A stretch of 64,000 bases of DNA from BNWE01 sp964369545. GTDB lineage: Bacteria > Pseudomonadota > Alphaproteobacteria > UBA3830. The position numbers and the translations under genes were made by a program. How positions within the stretch are numbered: position 1 is the first letter of the stretch; each line of letters begins with the position of its first letter. The notes under the pieces are model-generated. The model did no database searches and was not told the origin of the DNA. It worked only from the letters and a program-made list of their open reading frames with translations. The stretch covers positions 24,981 to 88,980 of the forward strand of contig CAYJFA010000006.1 of NCBI GenBank assembly GCA_964369545.1, given 5' to 3'. Below are positions 45,201-53,039 of the stretch, in pieces.

Positions 45201-48200
45201 AAACGCTCCTTCCGGTATATGAATATGCGGCTCTGCCTCTTGTGTTTCATCGTCTAAATCTTTTATAGTGAAATACATAAGAAGTTTGTTTGGTATTTGA
45301 TCCGAAAGGATAAGAGCTCCATCTAAGTCTTGCGCGTTTCTCTCTAAGAGGGATAAGAACTTTGGTGTATTAAGGGTCTGCGTTCCTAATAAAGTAGCGT
45401 AATCTCCTAAAATCATCGGAAGCGTGGACATAATTCTCGTATCAAACACGAGCCTTTTCATTGGATCTGGGGCATTTCCAAAGAATAATCGTCTCATACC
45501 AGCGGTAGGATCAAGATTCATATGGTAGGTAGAAGCGAGGCTCAAGTCATGTTTCAACATAGGGGCCGTAACCATATGGCCATATGATTTTCTTGCTAGT
45601 TCTCCAACATTGATATCCAAAGACCCTTTAGGTGGTATGATGTATTGCTGACCATCAGGATTTGCTATAATGATTTCTCCAGTTGCCGAGAGAGCGATAC
45701 CGAATCCGGCTAAAAACATCGCTCCTTTAATACCGATATCCTGTCCATTAAGTATAATTTCGTTATGAGCTTTTATTTCTGGAGCAAGTTGATGAACCGG
45801 TTCTGCTTGAAATTTCGCTCCCGGAAATTCAGCATGTATAGTTCCTCCTGATAATATATCCGCCCCTTTTATTACAGGAGATTGTGACGTTCTTATATGT
45901 AAATCTCCTCCGCTTTGAATCTTCGGTTTATCAGAGGTGTTGAATGTAGCATAAATTGGCTGAGTCCTTTCACCAACGTATTTACCACAACTAGTCCATA
46001 CCAAACGACATGAACCCGTTTGAATGTCTTGTGCATCCCCTGAAAAATGTTCAAAAACAGTAGTTTCTATATATGATGGATCTGTGCTTGCTGAAAAGAT
46101 ATTGCCAATTCGATTGTTTATCGTGCCTGTTGGAGAAGATAAAACAAAATGATTCGCCGCTGCGATGAAAGAAAATTCATTTTTTATTAAATCAGTACCG
46201 CTTAATTTTACTGCTCCTGCATGGGAACGTAGCAACCCTGCTCCAATTTGGTAAAAATTAAAGGTATTTGCTGAGAGATATGGATAAACACCGCCATCTG
46301 CTAAAAATCTAAAATCACCTGAGCTGCCGTCGAGAAAAAACTGTTGTTGTCCTCTACTTAGATTTTGATATACAAAACTTTTATGCGCTACAGAATATGT
46401 TGATTTTGGAGTTAAGGTTGGATCACCAGCATTCCATACTTCTCTCGCGGTAACATCTATATCTGCGTGAGTTTCGATTCTGCTTTGGTTTCTAAAAATT
46501 CCGCAGTTTCTGACTAAAAACTCTAGACAAGCGATACTTCCTGTGTTTTCAAAATCTTTGGTCAGCAGATCAAATACTAGTTTTGTTCTTGGTAAAACAA
46601 TCTCTTTTGTGTTAACAAATCCAGCAGTTATAGTTTCTAATTCGTCTGTAAGGAGAGAAAATCTATCAATCAGATCCCAATCTGTGATTCTCATTTTGGG
46701 AGCTTGTATTTTTCCTGCGCCTTCGAGTTTTTTCTCGGTTACTTTTGTCACGCTATCTGGATCATCGTTTGTATCTGAAGTTTGAAAAGCGTCCGGAGAT
46801 ACCGGTTCAGCTATTTGTAGTGGCTGTATGTTAGTGATTGGTAAAGTAAGATCATCAAGTTTTGGCACAAGAAACTCAGATTCAGCAGTCCCCATATAAG
46901 TATCGATGGCATGCAAGCCTTTGATAAATTGTACGTGTCCGGTGTTTTCGAGTCTTCCAATGTCTGACCCAAAATACATCCATAAATTAGCTGCTGTTTT
47001 AGGAATAGAACGCTTGTTGTAGGCGGAGATTAATTTATTTAACTCAATCATGGGAAATGGCGTGATCGTTAATTGACTACTTCTTAATCTGTCTGCAAGC
47101 GTGCGCAGCTGCCCTGAATGTTGCTCTGCAGGCAAGAGATCGCAATAATGCTGAACCTTAGCTATTTCTTCCTGCATCATGTTCATAGTTCTGGCTTTTT
47201 GCAGTATATCGGCAATTGCTTCTCTGCGCTGAGCTATAGGCATTGCGGCAATATCTGTCGCTGGTATAATTGTCGCGATTATTTTGGTTAGTTCTGCCAA
47301 AGGAAATGGTATAGCTTCTAATTCAGCTAACTTCTGACGATATGCCGCGGAACCACAGATTAAAGTCCTTAAAGCTGGCATATTGCGGGGTAATTTCCCT
47401 TGAATAAGATGCGGATAATCTCTATTGATCATAGCTCTTAACGCTGGAACATTACCTGGCAAAACAATCGATGTTATGCTGCCACAATAGGCTTCAACTT
47501 TATCTATTTCCTCCTGTAGTACATTCATTGCCTTAGCTTTTTGAAGTATACCGGTAACAGCGTGTTTACGTTGAATTATGGGCATAGTCGCAATATTTGA
47601 AGCCTTTGTCGCGGCTGTAGTCACACCCTCAGCAAAAAAAGCGTCGTCAACGTCGTCGGTTATAGATTCACCGTTGAACAAACGCTCTATCTTGGAGCTG
47701 TGCAAAGAAAGATCTGAGTAGTTTCTGAAAACTTTTCCTATGAAACTCACTCCTTTGGCTGCCTTGAGCTTGCCTCTGTGAACGAAGGTATCGAACATTA
47801 ATGATATGAATGAATGCTCAGAAACTATAGTTCCAAGATTATCTACGCTCTTTACTCTGCCTTTCATCTCATGAGCTGTTTTAATAAGGGCAGCAGGTGC
47901 ATTTGTTATTATCGCTTCTGTATCATCAAAGCTCAGAGTATCAGCAACCAGAGAGCCTTCATTCACTATTTTACCGAGGCTGCTTACAAATCGTACTGTG
48001 TTACCGAAAGATGAGCATCCATATCTTGCTATAAACTCTGCGTTTTGATTGTAAAGCTCTCGAATGCCAAATGCTCCAGCTCCAAGCATCTCAAACGCTG
48101 ACCTATTGAAGAGCTTCCCTGTTCCAAGAAAGGATTCGACTTTCATGGTTGAATATTGATCTGTAAATGTATTAAGAAAATCTCCGGCTGATGTAAAACA

Positions 48201-49298
48201 GCAAAGCTTTAGAATATGATGGTTTTCTCCGGTATCTATTGAAAGAGATCCATAATTAGATTCAAATGTACCCTTATTCAAAAACTTAGATACAAAACCA
48301 GTTAATATGCCAAATTCGGTTGTTCCTTCATTTTTAAAAGTGCCGGAAATCTGTAGTTCAGTATTCGATATATCAATAGATCCTCTGTTTAAGAATCCTT
48401 TCTCATCGCTTGTAAGGACTACTTTAGCTCTTTTACCAGAAATATCTCTGTTGTTTATAATGGACTTGTGTATCATGAGATCGAGAATTGATTCAGTACC
48501 TCCGATCGTTCCATCGTTCTGTAAAAAATTACTCTGTAACCCTATAAATACCCCTCGTATGTCACCTTTATTAAGAAAGGCTCCGATATTTTCCAACGCG
48601 AATCTATTGCCTTTTACAAGCCCTTGGTTTAGTAAAACAGACTGATTAGAGCGCAGAATAGCGTCAGCACCCTCAAGAAAATTCAGAGTGCCATAATTAT
48701 GTATCATGCCATCGATAACAACGCTTTCTGTAGATAACGTAGAGCTGGTATCTATGGCAAATACTCCATTTTCACCAAGTGATATATCTAGGGATTTTAT
48801 AAAGGTATTACCTCGAACAGTTACACTTGGAGCGACTACAGAAATAGAATTGCATCTTAAAGAATCGATGATTACGCTTCTATCAGTTGTAAATTCAACG
48901 GTTTTAGTTGGATCCAGCAACATAGAGGGGTCTAAAACAATAGAGTCATTTTCATCTATGCGGATTTTCCCCAAGCCATCTATGATTACAAATCGCTCTG
49001 AAATTTCAGAGGCTGTTTTAGCAATTTGTAGCATAATCATCGACATCATTATCATTTGGCTACAGATGCTCTGATATATCATTGTCGATACGTCGCTGAC
49101 CATCTGCTCCGTTAATTTGAAAGCTTCAATAAACAAGTAAGGTGTCATGCATCCAGTTACATCGTTTAGAACGTTTCTTCTTTGAACCGTCACTTGATAA
49201 TCCGGTCTTTGCATCGCAAATACAGGAGATATATTCGTCACCAGCATTATAACCAGCAAAAACTTTGCGATCTTTTTCCGAAAAGATTCTGTAAACAT
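42159..49298 (-). CDS. Giant haemagglutinin-like polymorphic toxin with nuclease tip
   Basis: A 2379-residue exported protein. ATG 49298 has AGGAGG four bases upstream and opens on a signal peptide (KKIAKFLLVIMLVTNISPVFA); a frame reaching 49379 is not needed. From about residue 70 to 580 short beta-strands with N-G and GxL turns suggest a beta-helix stalk. A helical block of about 40 residues is duplicated (47497-47596 and 47154-47252). Filamentous-haemagglutinin-type repeats follow (for example AVHAPAIITAPQEVIISG). A glycine-rich pre-tip region (GAGIGGFSIGGPIGATLAVG) precedes the last ~90 residues. That tip reads CRLYEIYNARTGQVMKVGET, GRLIRAQ, EIGTYGGKAAVKAAETGTIL and ALPWNKGVH, which resembles a GIY-YIG-like nuclease (Tyr, Arg, Glu, Asn). 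No TpsB or other dedicated secretion gene is adjacent. Confidence 0.85.
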   Translation of the reverse strand: MFTESFRKKIAKFLLVIMLVTNISPVFAMQRPDYQVTVQRRNVLNDVTGCMTPYLFIEAFKLTEQMVSDVSTMIYQSICSQMIMMSMIMLQIAKTASEISERFVIIDGLGKIRIDENDSIVLDPSMLLDPTKTVEFTTDRSVIIDSLRCNSISVVAPSVTVRGNTFIKSLDISLGENGVFAIDTSSTLSTESVVIDGMIHNYGTLNFLEGADAILRSNQSVLLNQGLVKGNRFALENIGAFLNKGDIRGVFIGLQSNFLQNDGTIGGTESILDLMIHKSIINNRDISGKRAKVVLTSDEKGFLNRGSIDISNTELQISGTFKNEGTTEFGILTGFVSKFLNKGTFESNYGSLSIDTGENHHILKLCCFTSAGDFLNTFTDQYSTMKVESFLGTGKLFNRSAFEMLGAGAFGIRELYNQNAEFIARYGCSSFGNTVRFVSSLGKIVNEGSLVADTLSFDDTEAIITNAPAALIKTAHEMKGRVKSVDNLGTIVSEHSFISLMFDTFVHRGKLKAAKGVSFIGKVFRNYSDLSLHSSKIERLFNGESITDDVDDAFFAEGVTTAATKASNIATMPIIQRKHAVTGILQKAKAMNVLQEEIDKVEAYCGSITSIVLPGNVPALRAMINRDYPHLIQGKLPRNMPALRTLICGSAAYRQKLAELEAIPFPLAELTKIIATIIPATDIAAMPIAQRREAIADILQKARTMNMMQEEIAKVQHYCDLLPAEQHSGQLRTLADRLRSSQLTITPFPMIELNKLISAYNKRSIPKTAANLWMYFGSDIGRLENTGHVQFIKGLHAIDTYMGTAESEFLVPKLDDLTLPITNIQPLQIAEPVSPDAFQTSDTNDDPDSVTKVTEKKLEGAGKIQAPKMRITDWDLIDRFSLLTDELETITAGFVNTKEIVLPRTKLVFDLLTKDFENTGSIACLEFLVRNCGIFRNQSRIETHADIDVTAREVWNAGDPTLTPKSTYSVAHKSFVYQNLSRGQQQFFLDGSSGDFRFLADGGVYPYLSANTFNFYQIGAGLLRSHAGAVKLSGTDLIKNEFSFIAAANHFVLSSPTGTINNRIGNIFSASTDPSYIETTVFEHFSGDAQDIQTGSCRLVWTSCGKYVGERTQPIYATFNTSDKPKIQSGGDLHIRTSQSPVIKGADILSGGTIHAEFPGAKFQAEPVHQLAPEIKAHNEIILNGQDIGIKGAMFLAGFGIALSATGEIIIANPDGQQYIIPPKGSLDINVGELARKSYGHMVTAPMLKHDLSLASTYHMNLDPTAGMRRLFFGNAPDPMKRLVFDTRIMSTLPMILGDYATLLGTQTLNTPKFLSLLERNAQDLDGALILSDQIPNKLLMYFTIKDLDDETQEAEPHIHIPEGAFNTLRQRFAIEAEQGPVLMEGSNINLKNAVLKGTSIELIARKDPTVPSTGKTSIVASQITATEDKVRIHADKEVDVSGRYDKTQHHFSIDGGHAMTETAVHAPAIITAPQEVIISGEVSEIRGTLIKTRKFIDETERLLIGVDKTALHYWSHAEKESGGMLGGSSSIERHGYQEIAHPSILEVEEMLSRSGQSLIFESVIAEGLQRLLVEKSTFHETSATLHSHDETKVSSSGFSLFGMGGAPSIPKDPLVRAWQDLRRAANSKALIAEAIKTAASIYGSVDDAKNLFNAVTLGISLDTASVIAGTFAKRYLNLGISFGSQTTTTISHQTQQLPNKISAELIELRCPTAVHLQGHHEARDMIIETESFTTTDIVSTATIDSKTESSGGSFNPVSAVVGSFFPGMIVGMGTAMIGSVSGSISDVTQTQRQTMRTPTTVVADRFILRAGNAHLTDTQIRARLVDAIITGDLVIESLTNEFFSETSGGNFGTGLGFLSLVNGIQNMADAARVTTGMGGGIIDVKEIERKINEFTAIVGEEQFNLIVGGTLLARSAFYGQRDVASDILAPRMSATSTDPREHIEVGNAVHEIVPEEHIRQDDSYSIPVGDLFTVMSRLSLKEKAAKELYEEAIAAGKTPEEARKIANDISAEIAEDEYERIEIDVAALEKEAEEIKRLAPTQTVSQSLKTSITEETTHDQTAEILIDRVSSSDPLAPKSQSEMDAIRMLHTLRLPSDLTPQEKIAGFHPKNDIEAHLQRFTVLRHKVLEIMHEHPEATKRCLNILSMAASGWSAAQYLGAGIGGFSIGGPIGATLAVGQIHAVKEGTGFAIDTTVNTSSEFMAAQITSDPMLRKEFADTIKTMEIAGLCATLSGKKAATALASALKTQAKGFLQKFRPLAQRTVSYDPSSVKLGISTVVNKNSHTYTGECRLYEIYNARTGQVMKVGETARGYDTKGRLIRAQTQCNDAIKQFRGEFFDYREIGTYGGKAAVKAAETGTILHYRADNPTALPWNKGVH

Positions 49299-49579
49299 GA
49301 TGCCTCCTGTAGTGTTGATGAATCGGCTTCTTAGGAGAATATTAAACCTATGGTTGCGTGGTTTCTTGCGCAAAACCACTGTGAAAAAACACTAAGTGAT
49401 ACCACAGGTAAAAATGCTCCATAAAATCAGATGACTGTGTCTTCAATAATCGATCTATACAAACAAAAACAACATTACGAAAACTACCGAGGTATAAAAG
49501 AGTGCAATAAAAATACTACTTGCGATGTATGTATTTTAAGGCTAACTAAAAACCAAACTCTTTAAAGTTGCTCATTCCC

Positions 49580-49726
49580 ATTAGGAAAGTGGAGATACTA
49601 ATAAATCAAGGAAAAACGATTTTGCTGTCATGCAAAAAATGTGGTATATCAAATCATACTTATTATAAATTACGTCGAGAATACGGTGGATTGAATGTAT
49701 CTCAAGCCAAAATCCATATAAAATAG
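49580..49726 (+). pseudogene. IS3-family transposase OrfA remnant
   Basis: A 48-codon fragment without a proper start. Its translation (IRKVEILINQGKTI, CKKCGISNHTYYKLRREYGG, LNVSQAK) matches the HTH region of IS3 OrfA proteins (ILxxaexGxxVxxxCRKHGISxxTFYxWRxKYGGmxVSxAK). It stops at TAG 49726, and no OrfB follows. It lies downstream on the plus strand of the giant-toxin promoter region. Confidence 0.75.
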
Positions 49727-50188
49727 CAATTTACTTTTATTTTGGGTGAAAACTATAACAAAGTTGTTTTGTTTATAACTATTGGTATTATACTTTTTTC
49801 AAACTTCCTATCTCGCTCGCCATGTTTTTTCTGAATTGATCTTCTCTACAGCATATTTAATTTCAAAATACCGAATGCTTTTAAGAAAGTGCGGAGCATG
49901 TTTTTTAAATTTCCAAACACGCAAAAATGGAAAATAGAGGGGCTTTTTTGTGATAGATTTTGATAGTGATGAGGTTGATAAAGTCTTTACTGCATTGGAT
50001 GTCGCATATTAATATGCAAAATTCGCATTTTCCAAAATCTTGTTGTTGTGCAGTTCACGGTCGATAAAAAAATGCTATAAAAGTTCTCATTTTAATGAAA
50101 TGACTATTTTCTTTTTGCTATCTAGTACTTTCAACAAAACCTGCATTTAACCAGATTTTGTTGATGTTTGATACAAATTAGGAATAAA
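49727..50188. other. Non-coding region after the IS remnant
   Basis: About 460 AT-rich bases with only very short frames. I see no further recognisable transposase, RNA gene or clear terminal inverted repeat. It may be decayed mobile DNA. Confidence 0.4.
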
Positions 50189-50698
50189 TTATCTATAGCT
50201 ATAGCAGAATACGATATTATTTACTCCATCAATATTTTTCAGTTCATCTATAACTTTTTGCTTATTTGTTCCTTTTTCTAATGAAACAAAAGCACAGCAC
50301 ACACCTCCTCCAATAGTTTTAACATGTGAATGAAGGGAATTGACGCCCTTTATACTAAACAACTTGGCTTCTACTTTTGCTGTGATTACAGAATCGTTCA
50401 CTGCCTGTTTAAGCGGAGAATTACTATGGGTGTTCACATAAATTACATGATCAACTCCATGTATTTTATTTATTTCATTGATCAATGTATTTCTCTCTGC
50501 TTCTGTCATATCAGAAACAAGTATTACATTCCTGTTATATGTATAATAACGCACCTGATAGTTATTATACCTGTAAATTGTATTTTCAATTTTCTTTTCA
50601 ACTTCACTTTCAGTCAGCATTTGCTCAGTTATGATCGTTGCATTACAGGTTCCTTGAAGCAAAAAAAGTCCTAGAAAAATACTTATAAACTTTTTCAT
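50189..50698 (-). CDS. Exported BON-domain protein
   Basis: A 169-residue protein with a signal peptide (KKFISIFLGLFLLQGTCNA). The C-terminal half is a BON domain, with the usual opening VNDSVITAKVEAKLFSIKGV and closing KVIDELKNIDGVNNIVF. The first half (ESEVEKKIENTIYR to INKIHGVDHVIYVNTH) looks like a second, divergent BON domain. BON proteins are periplasmic or outer-membrane-associated and bind phospholipid or stabilise the envelope. A GGAGG Shine-Dalgarno precedes the start. It lies between IS3 remnants, so it may be acquired. Confidence 0.8.
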   Translation of the reverse strand: MKKFISIFLGLFLLQGTCNATIITEQMLTESEVEKKIENTIYRYNNYQVRYYTYNRNVILVSDMTEAERNTLINEINKIHGVDHVIYVNTHSNSPLKQAVNDSVITAKVEAKLFSIKGVNSLHSHVKTIGGGVCCAFVSLEKGTNKQKVIDELKNIDGVNNIVFCYSYR

Positions 50699-50944
50699 AG
50701 TTACCTCCTCTTATAAATTATCTTTATGATATCATAGGTTGCAAATAGAAGGCTATATTAAACTACAAGTTTCTAAAAATTTTGTAAGTATGTTTGTCAA
50801 TAAATAAGCATATGAACTTAAAAGACAAAGAGATAAAATAATAATTTCTCAAAAAAATATAACAATTAAGTAATAATCAGCAACGGGTTGAAAGTAGAAC
50901 TAAATTACAAGTCATAACAAAAATCACATTTCAAGTAAAGGCGC

Positions 50945-51281
50945 ATGGATTTATTTTTCACCAGGATATGCGTGTTTTCAAAAAGCAGGTATAGAAGGAT
51001 ATATAACGGTATGACAGATATATGAGTGCTACAGATATAAGACATAAAAAAGAAAAATCAAGAGATGAAAATATTGTGAATTATATGGGAATATGGAATT
51101 ATTTGCAAATCTATTTAATACTACATTAACGAAGCAGAAATTAAAAAAGAAAAATGTAACAGACAAGATGAAGGGCGAAGAAGTATATTTTAAAGTTGGA
51201 GTAGAAGTAAGAAAAAATCTAATGGAGATAGGAAGTATAATTCCGGAAGATATGCCCATAGAAAAAATTATAAAAGAATAA
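50945..51281 (+). pseudogene. dinD: DinD (DNA-damage-inducible protein D) remnant
   Basis: Three pieces in different frames together match the C-terminal third of DinD. They are YACFQKAGIEGYITV (before TGA about 51015), MSATDIRHKKEKSRDENIVNYMG (51022-51090), and the open frame from 51093, MELFANLFNTTLTKQKLKK, ending VGVEVRKNLMEIGSIIPEDMP. Family order is FQxxGYxGLYGGL, AxDIHxxKGLKKxxxILDYMG, STELAANLFRATQTEEKLRR, VGxxVRxTIxELGGTMPEDLP. At least two frameshifts break it and the N-terminal two thirds are missing. Confidence 0.72.
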
Positions 51282-51450
51282 CTTTATAGAATATGATGTT
51301 GTCAATAAGTGTTTGAAATTATACTAAAAATAGTGGAAGACTTCAAAAATATGGTATCTTTTAAAAATTTAATATTAGTATCATAAGCAAAAAAAACATT
51401 GACTTTTAGGGGGAAGTTTTTTATTTTTTATAAAAGACAAGGAGGAGAAG

Positions 51451-52787
51451 ATGAAGAGATTAAAATTTATAAACTTATTAAGTGTTGGTTTTTTGTTTAA
51501 TTTAACAGCAATGAATCAACCTATTAATCAATATATGTCTTTTATAGACAGAATACACTTTGAAAGGATAGCGGATTTAAGTACGATTAAAGAATTATTA
51601 CTTGTAGAAGGAAATGAAAAAGCACAGCGCCAAGCTATCCTTTCTGTTGATCATGGCGGATATAACGTATTACATATTGCGGCACAAAACCCAGATGCTC
51701 ATACTGTAGAAGTAATGAGGTTTTTACTATCTTTCTTTGAGGATGAAGAAACACAACATCAAGCTATCCTTTCTGTTGATCATGGCGGATATAATGTATT
51801 ACATATTGCGGCACAAAACCCAGATGCTGTAGAGCTAATGGATCTTTTGCTATCAGAATTGGGAGATGAAAAAGCACAACGCCAAGCTATTCTTGCTACT
51901 ACTTCCTACGGATATAACGTATTGCATCATGCGGCACAAAACCCAGATGCTGTAGAGCTAATGGATCTTTTGCTATCAGAATTGGGAGATGAAAAAGCAC
52001 AACGCCAAGCTATTCTTGCTNNNNNNNNNNNNNNNNNNNNNNNNNNNNNNNNNNNNNNNNNNNNNNNNNNNNNNNNNNNNNNNNNNNNNNNNNNNNNNNN
52101 NNNNNNNNNNNNNNNNNNNNTCTTTTGCTATCAGAATTGGGAGATGAAAAAGCACAACGCCAAGCTATTCTTGCTTCTACTGCCTACAGATGTAACGTAT
52201 TGCATCTTTTTGCAGAAAATCGAAATGCTCATACTGTAGAAGTAATGAAGTTTTTGCTACAAAAATTTGGAGATGAAGAAACGCAACGACAAGCTATTCT
52301 TTCTATTGATCGTAATAAAAGTAACGTATTGCATCTTTTTGCAGAAAATCGAAATGCTCATACTGTAGAAGTAATGAAGTTTTTGCTACAAAAATTTGGA
52401 GATGAAGAAACGCAACGACAAGCTATTCTTACTGTTGGTCATGATAAACGTAACGTATTACATATTGCGGCAAGAGACCAAGATGCTAATGCTGTAGAGC
52501 TAATGGATCTTTTGCTACAAAAATTGGGAGATGAAGAAACGCAACGACAAGCTATTCTTACTATTGATCGTCACAAATGTAACGTATTGCATTTTTTGGC
52601 AGGAAATCGAGATGCTAATGCTGTAGAGCTAATGAAGTTTTTGCTACAAAAATTGGGAGATGAAAAAACACAACGTCAAGCTATCCTTGCTACTACTACC
52701 CACGGTACCGTATTGCATTTTGCGAGAGAAAGTCAAAATCTAGATGTCGAAAAGCTATTGAAACATATTTTAGGAGAAACTATTTAA
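51451..52787 (+). CDS. Secreted ankyrin-like tandem repeat protein (spans assembly gap)
   Basis: One gene interrupted by a 100-N assembly gap. AAGGAGG precedes ATG 51451, and a signal peptide (FINLLSVGFLFNLTA) follows. The body is tandem units of 41-43 residues of the form VELMDLLLSELGDEKAQRQ, then AIL, a variable loop, NVLHIAAQNPDA. That is an extended ankyrin-type repeat with its NVLHxAA core. At least three units lie before the gap and five to six after; units are nearly identical in DNA, which explains the assembly break. The frames on the two sides differ only because the gap length is arbitrary. Ankyrin proteins of host-associated bacteria often target host proteins; the target here is unknown. 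Confidence 0.82.
52021..52120. other. Assembly gap (100 N)
   Basis: Exactly 100 undetermined bases, the conventional placeholder for a gap of unknown length. It sits inside near-identical repeat units, so the number of repeats is not known. Confidence 0.98.
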
Positions 52788-52835
52788 TATAATAACATAA
52801 TTTTTTAATAATCTATTTAAAATAGTGATATCTAT

Positions 52836-52976
52836 ATGAATGTAGTTGATCTGTCTGAGCTGTTTTTATTCAACGGAATTTCAGGATTTATCCGGAATAA
52901 TAATGGCTCAGAATTCATAGCAAAATCTGTTCAAGATTTTATCAGAGATATCGGAGGAAAACTCACTTGCATATAA
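52836..52976 (+). pseudogene. IS3-family transposase OrfB fragment
   Basis: A 46-codon frame whose translation (GISGFIRNNNGSEFIAKSVQ, then DFIRDIGGKLTCI) matches the integrase core of IS3 OrfB around the second catalytic aspartate (IRSDNGPEFIAKAVxxWLxxxGxKTLYI). The aspartate is replaced by asparagine (NNNG for SDNG), and the rest of the domain is missing. A dead fragment between the ankyrin-like gene and mreB. Confidence 0.8.
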
Positions 52977-53039
52977 CTCTCGGAAATCCTTGAGAATATG
53001 TTATATTAAAAGATTTAACAGAAAAACGCTAGAAGTTGC

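Noticed and set aside
49299..49379. 27-residue N-terminal extension of the giant toxin
   Set aside because: It would bury the signal peptide; ATG 49298 has an AGGAGG four bases upstream.
51640..52740. CRISPR-like array suggested by regular repeats
   Set aside because: The repeats are 123-129 bp, in frame, and encode ankyrin-like units. No short palindromic repeats with unique spacers were seen anywhere in the window.
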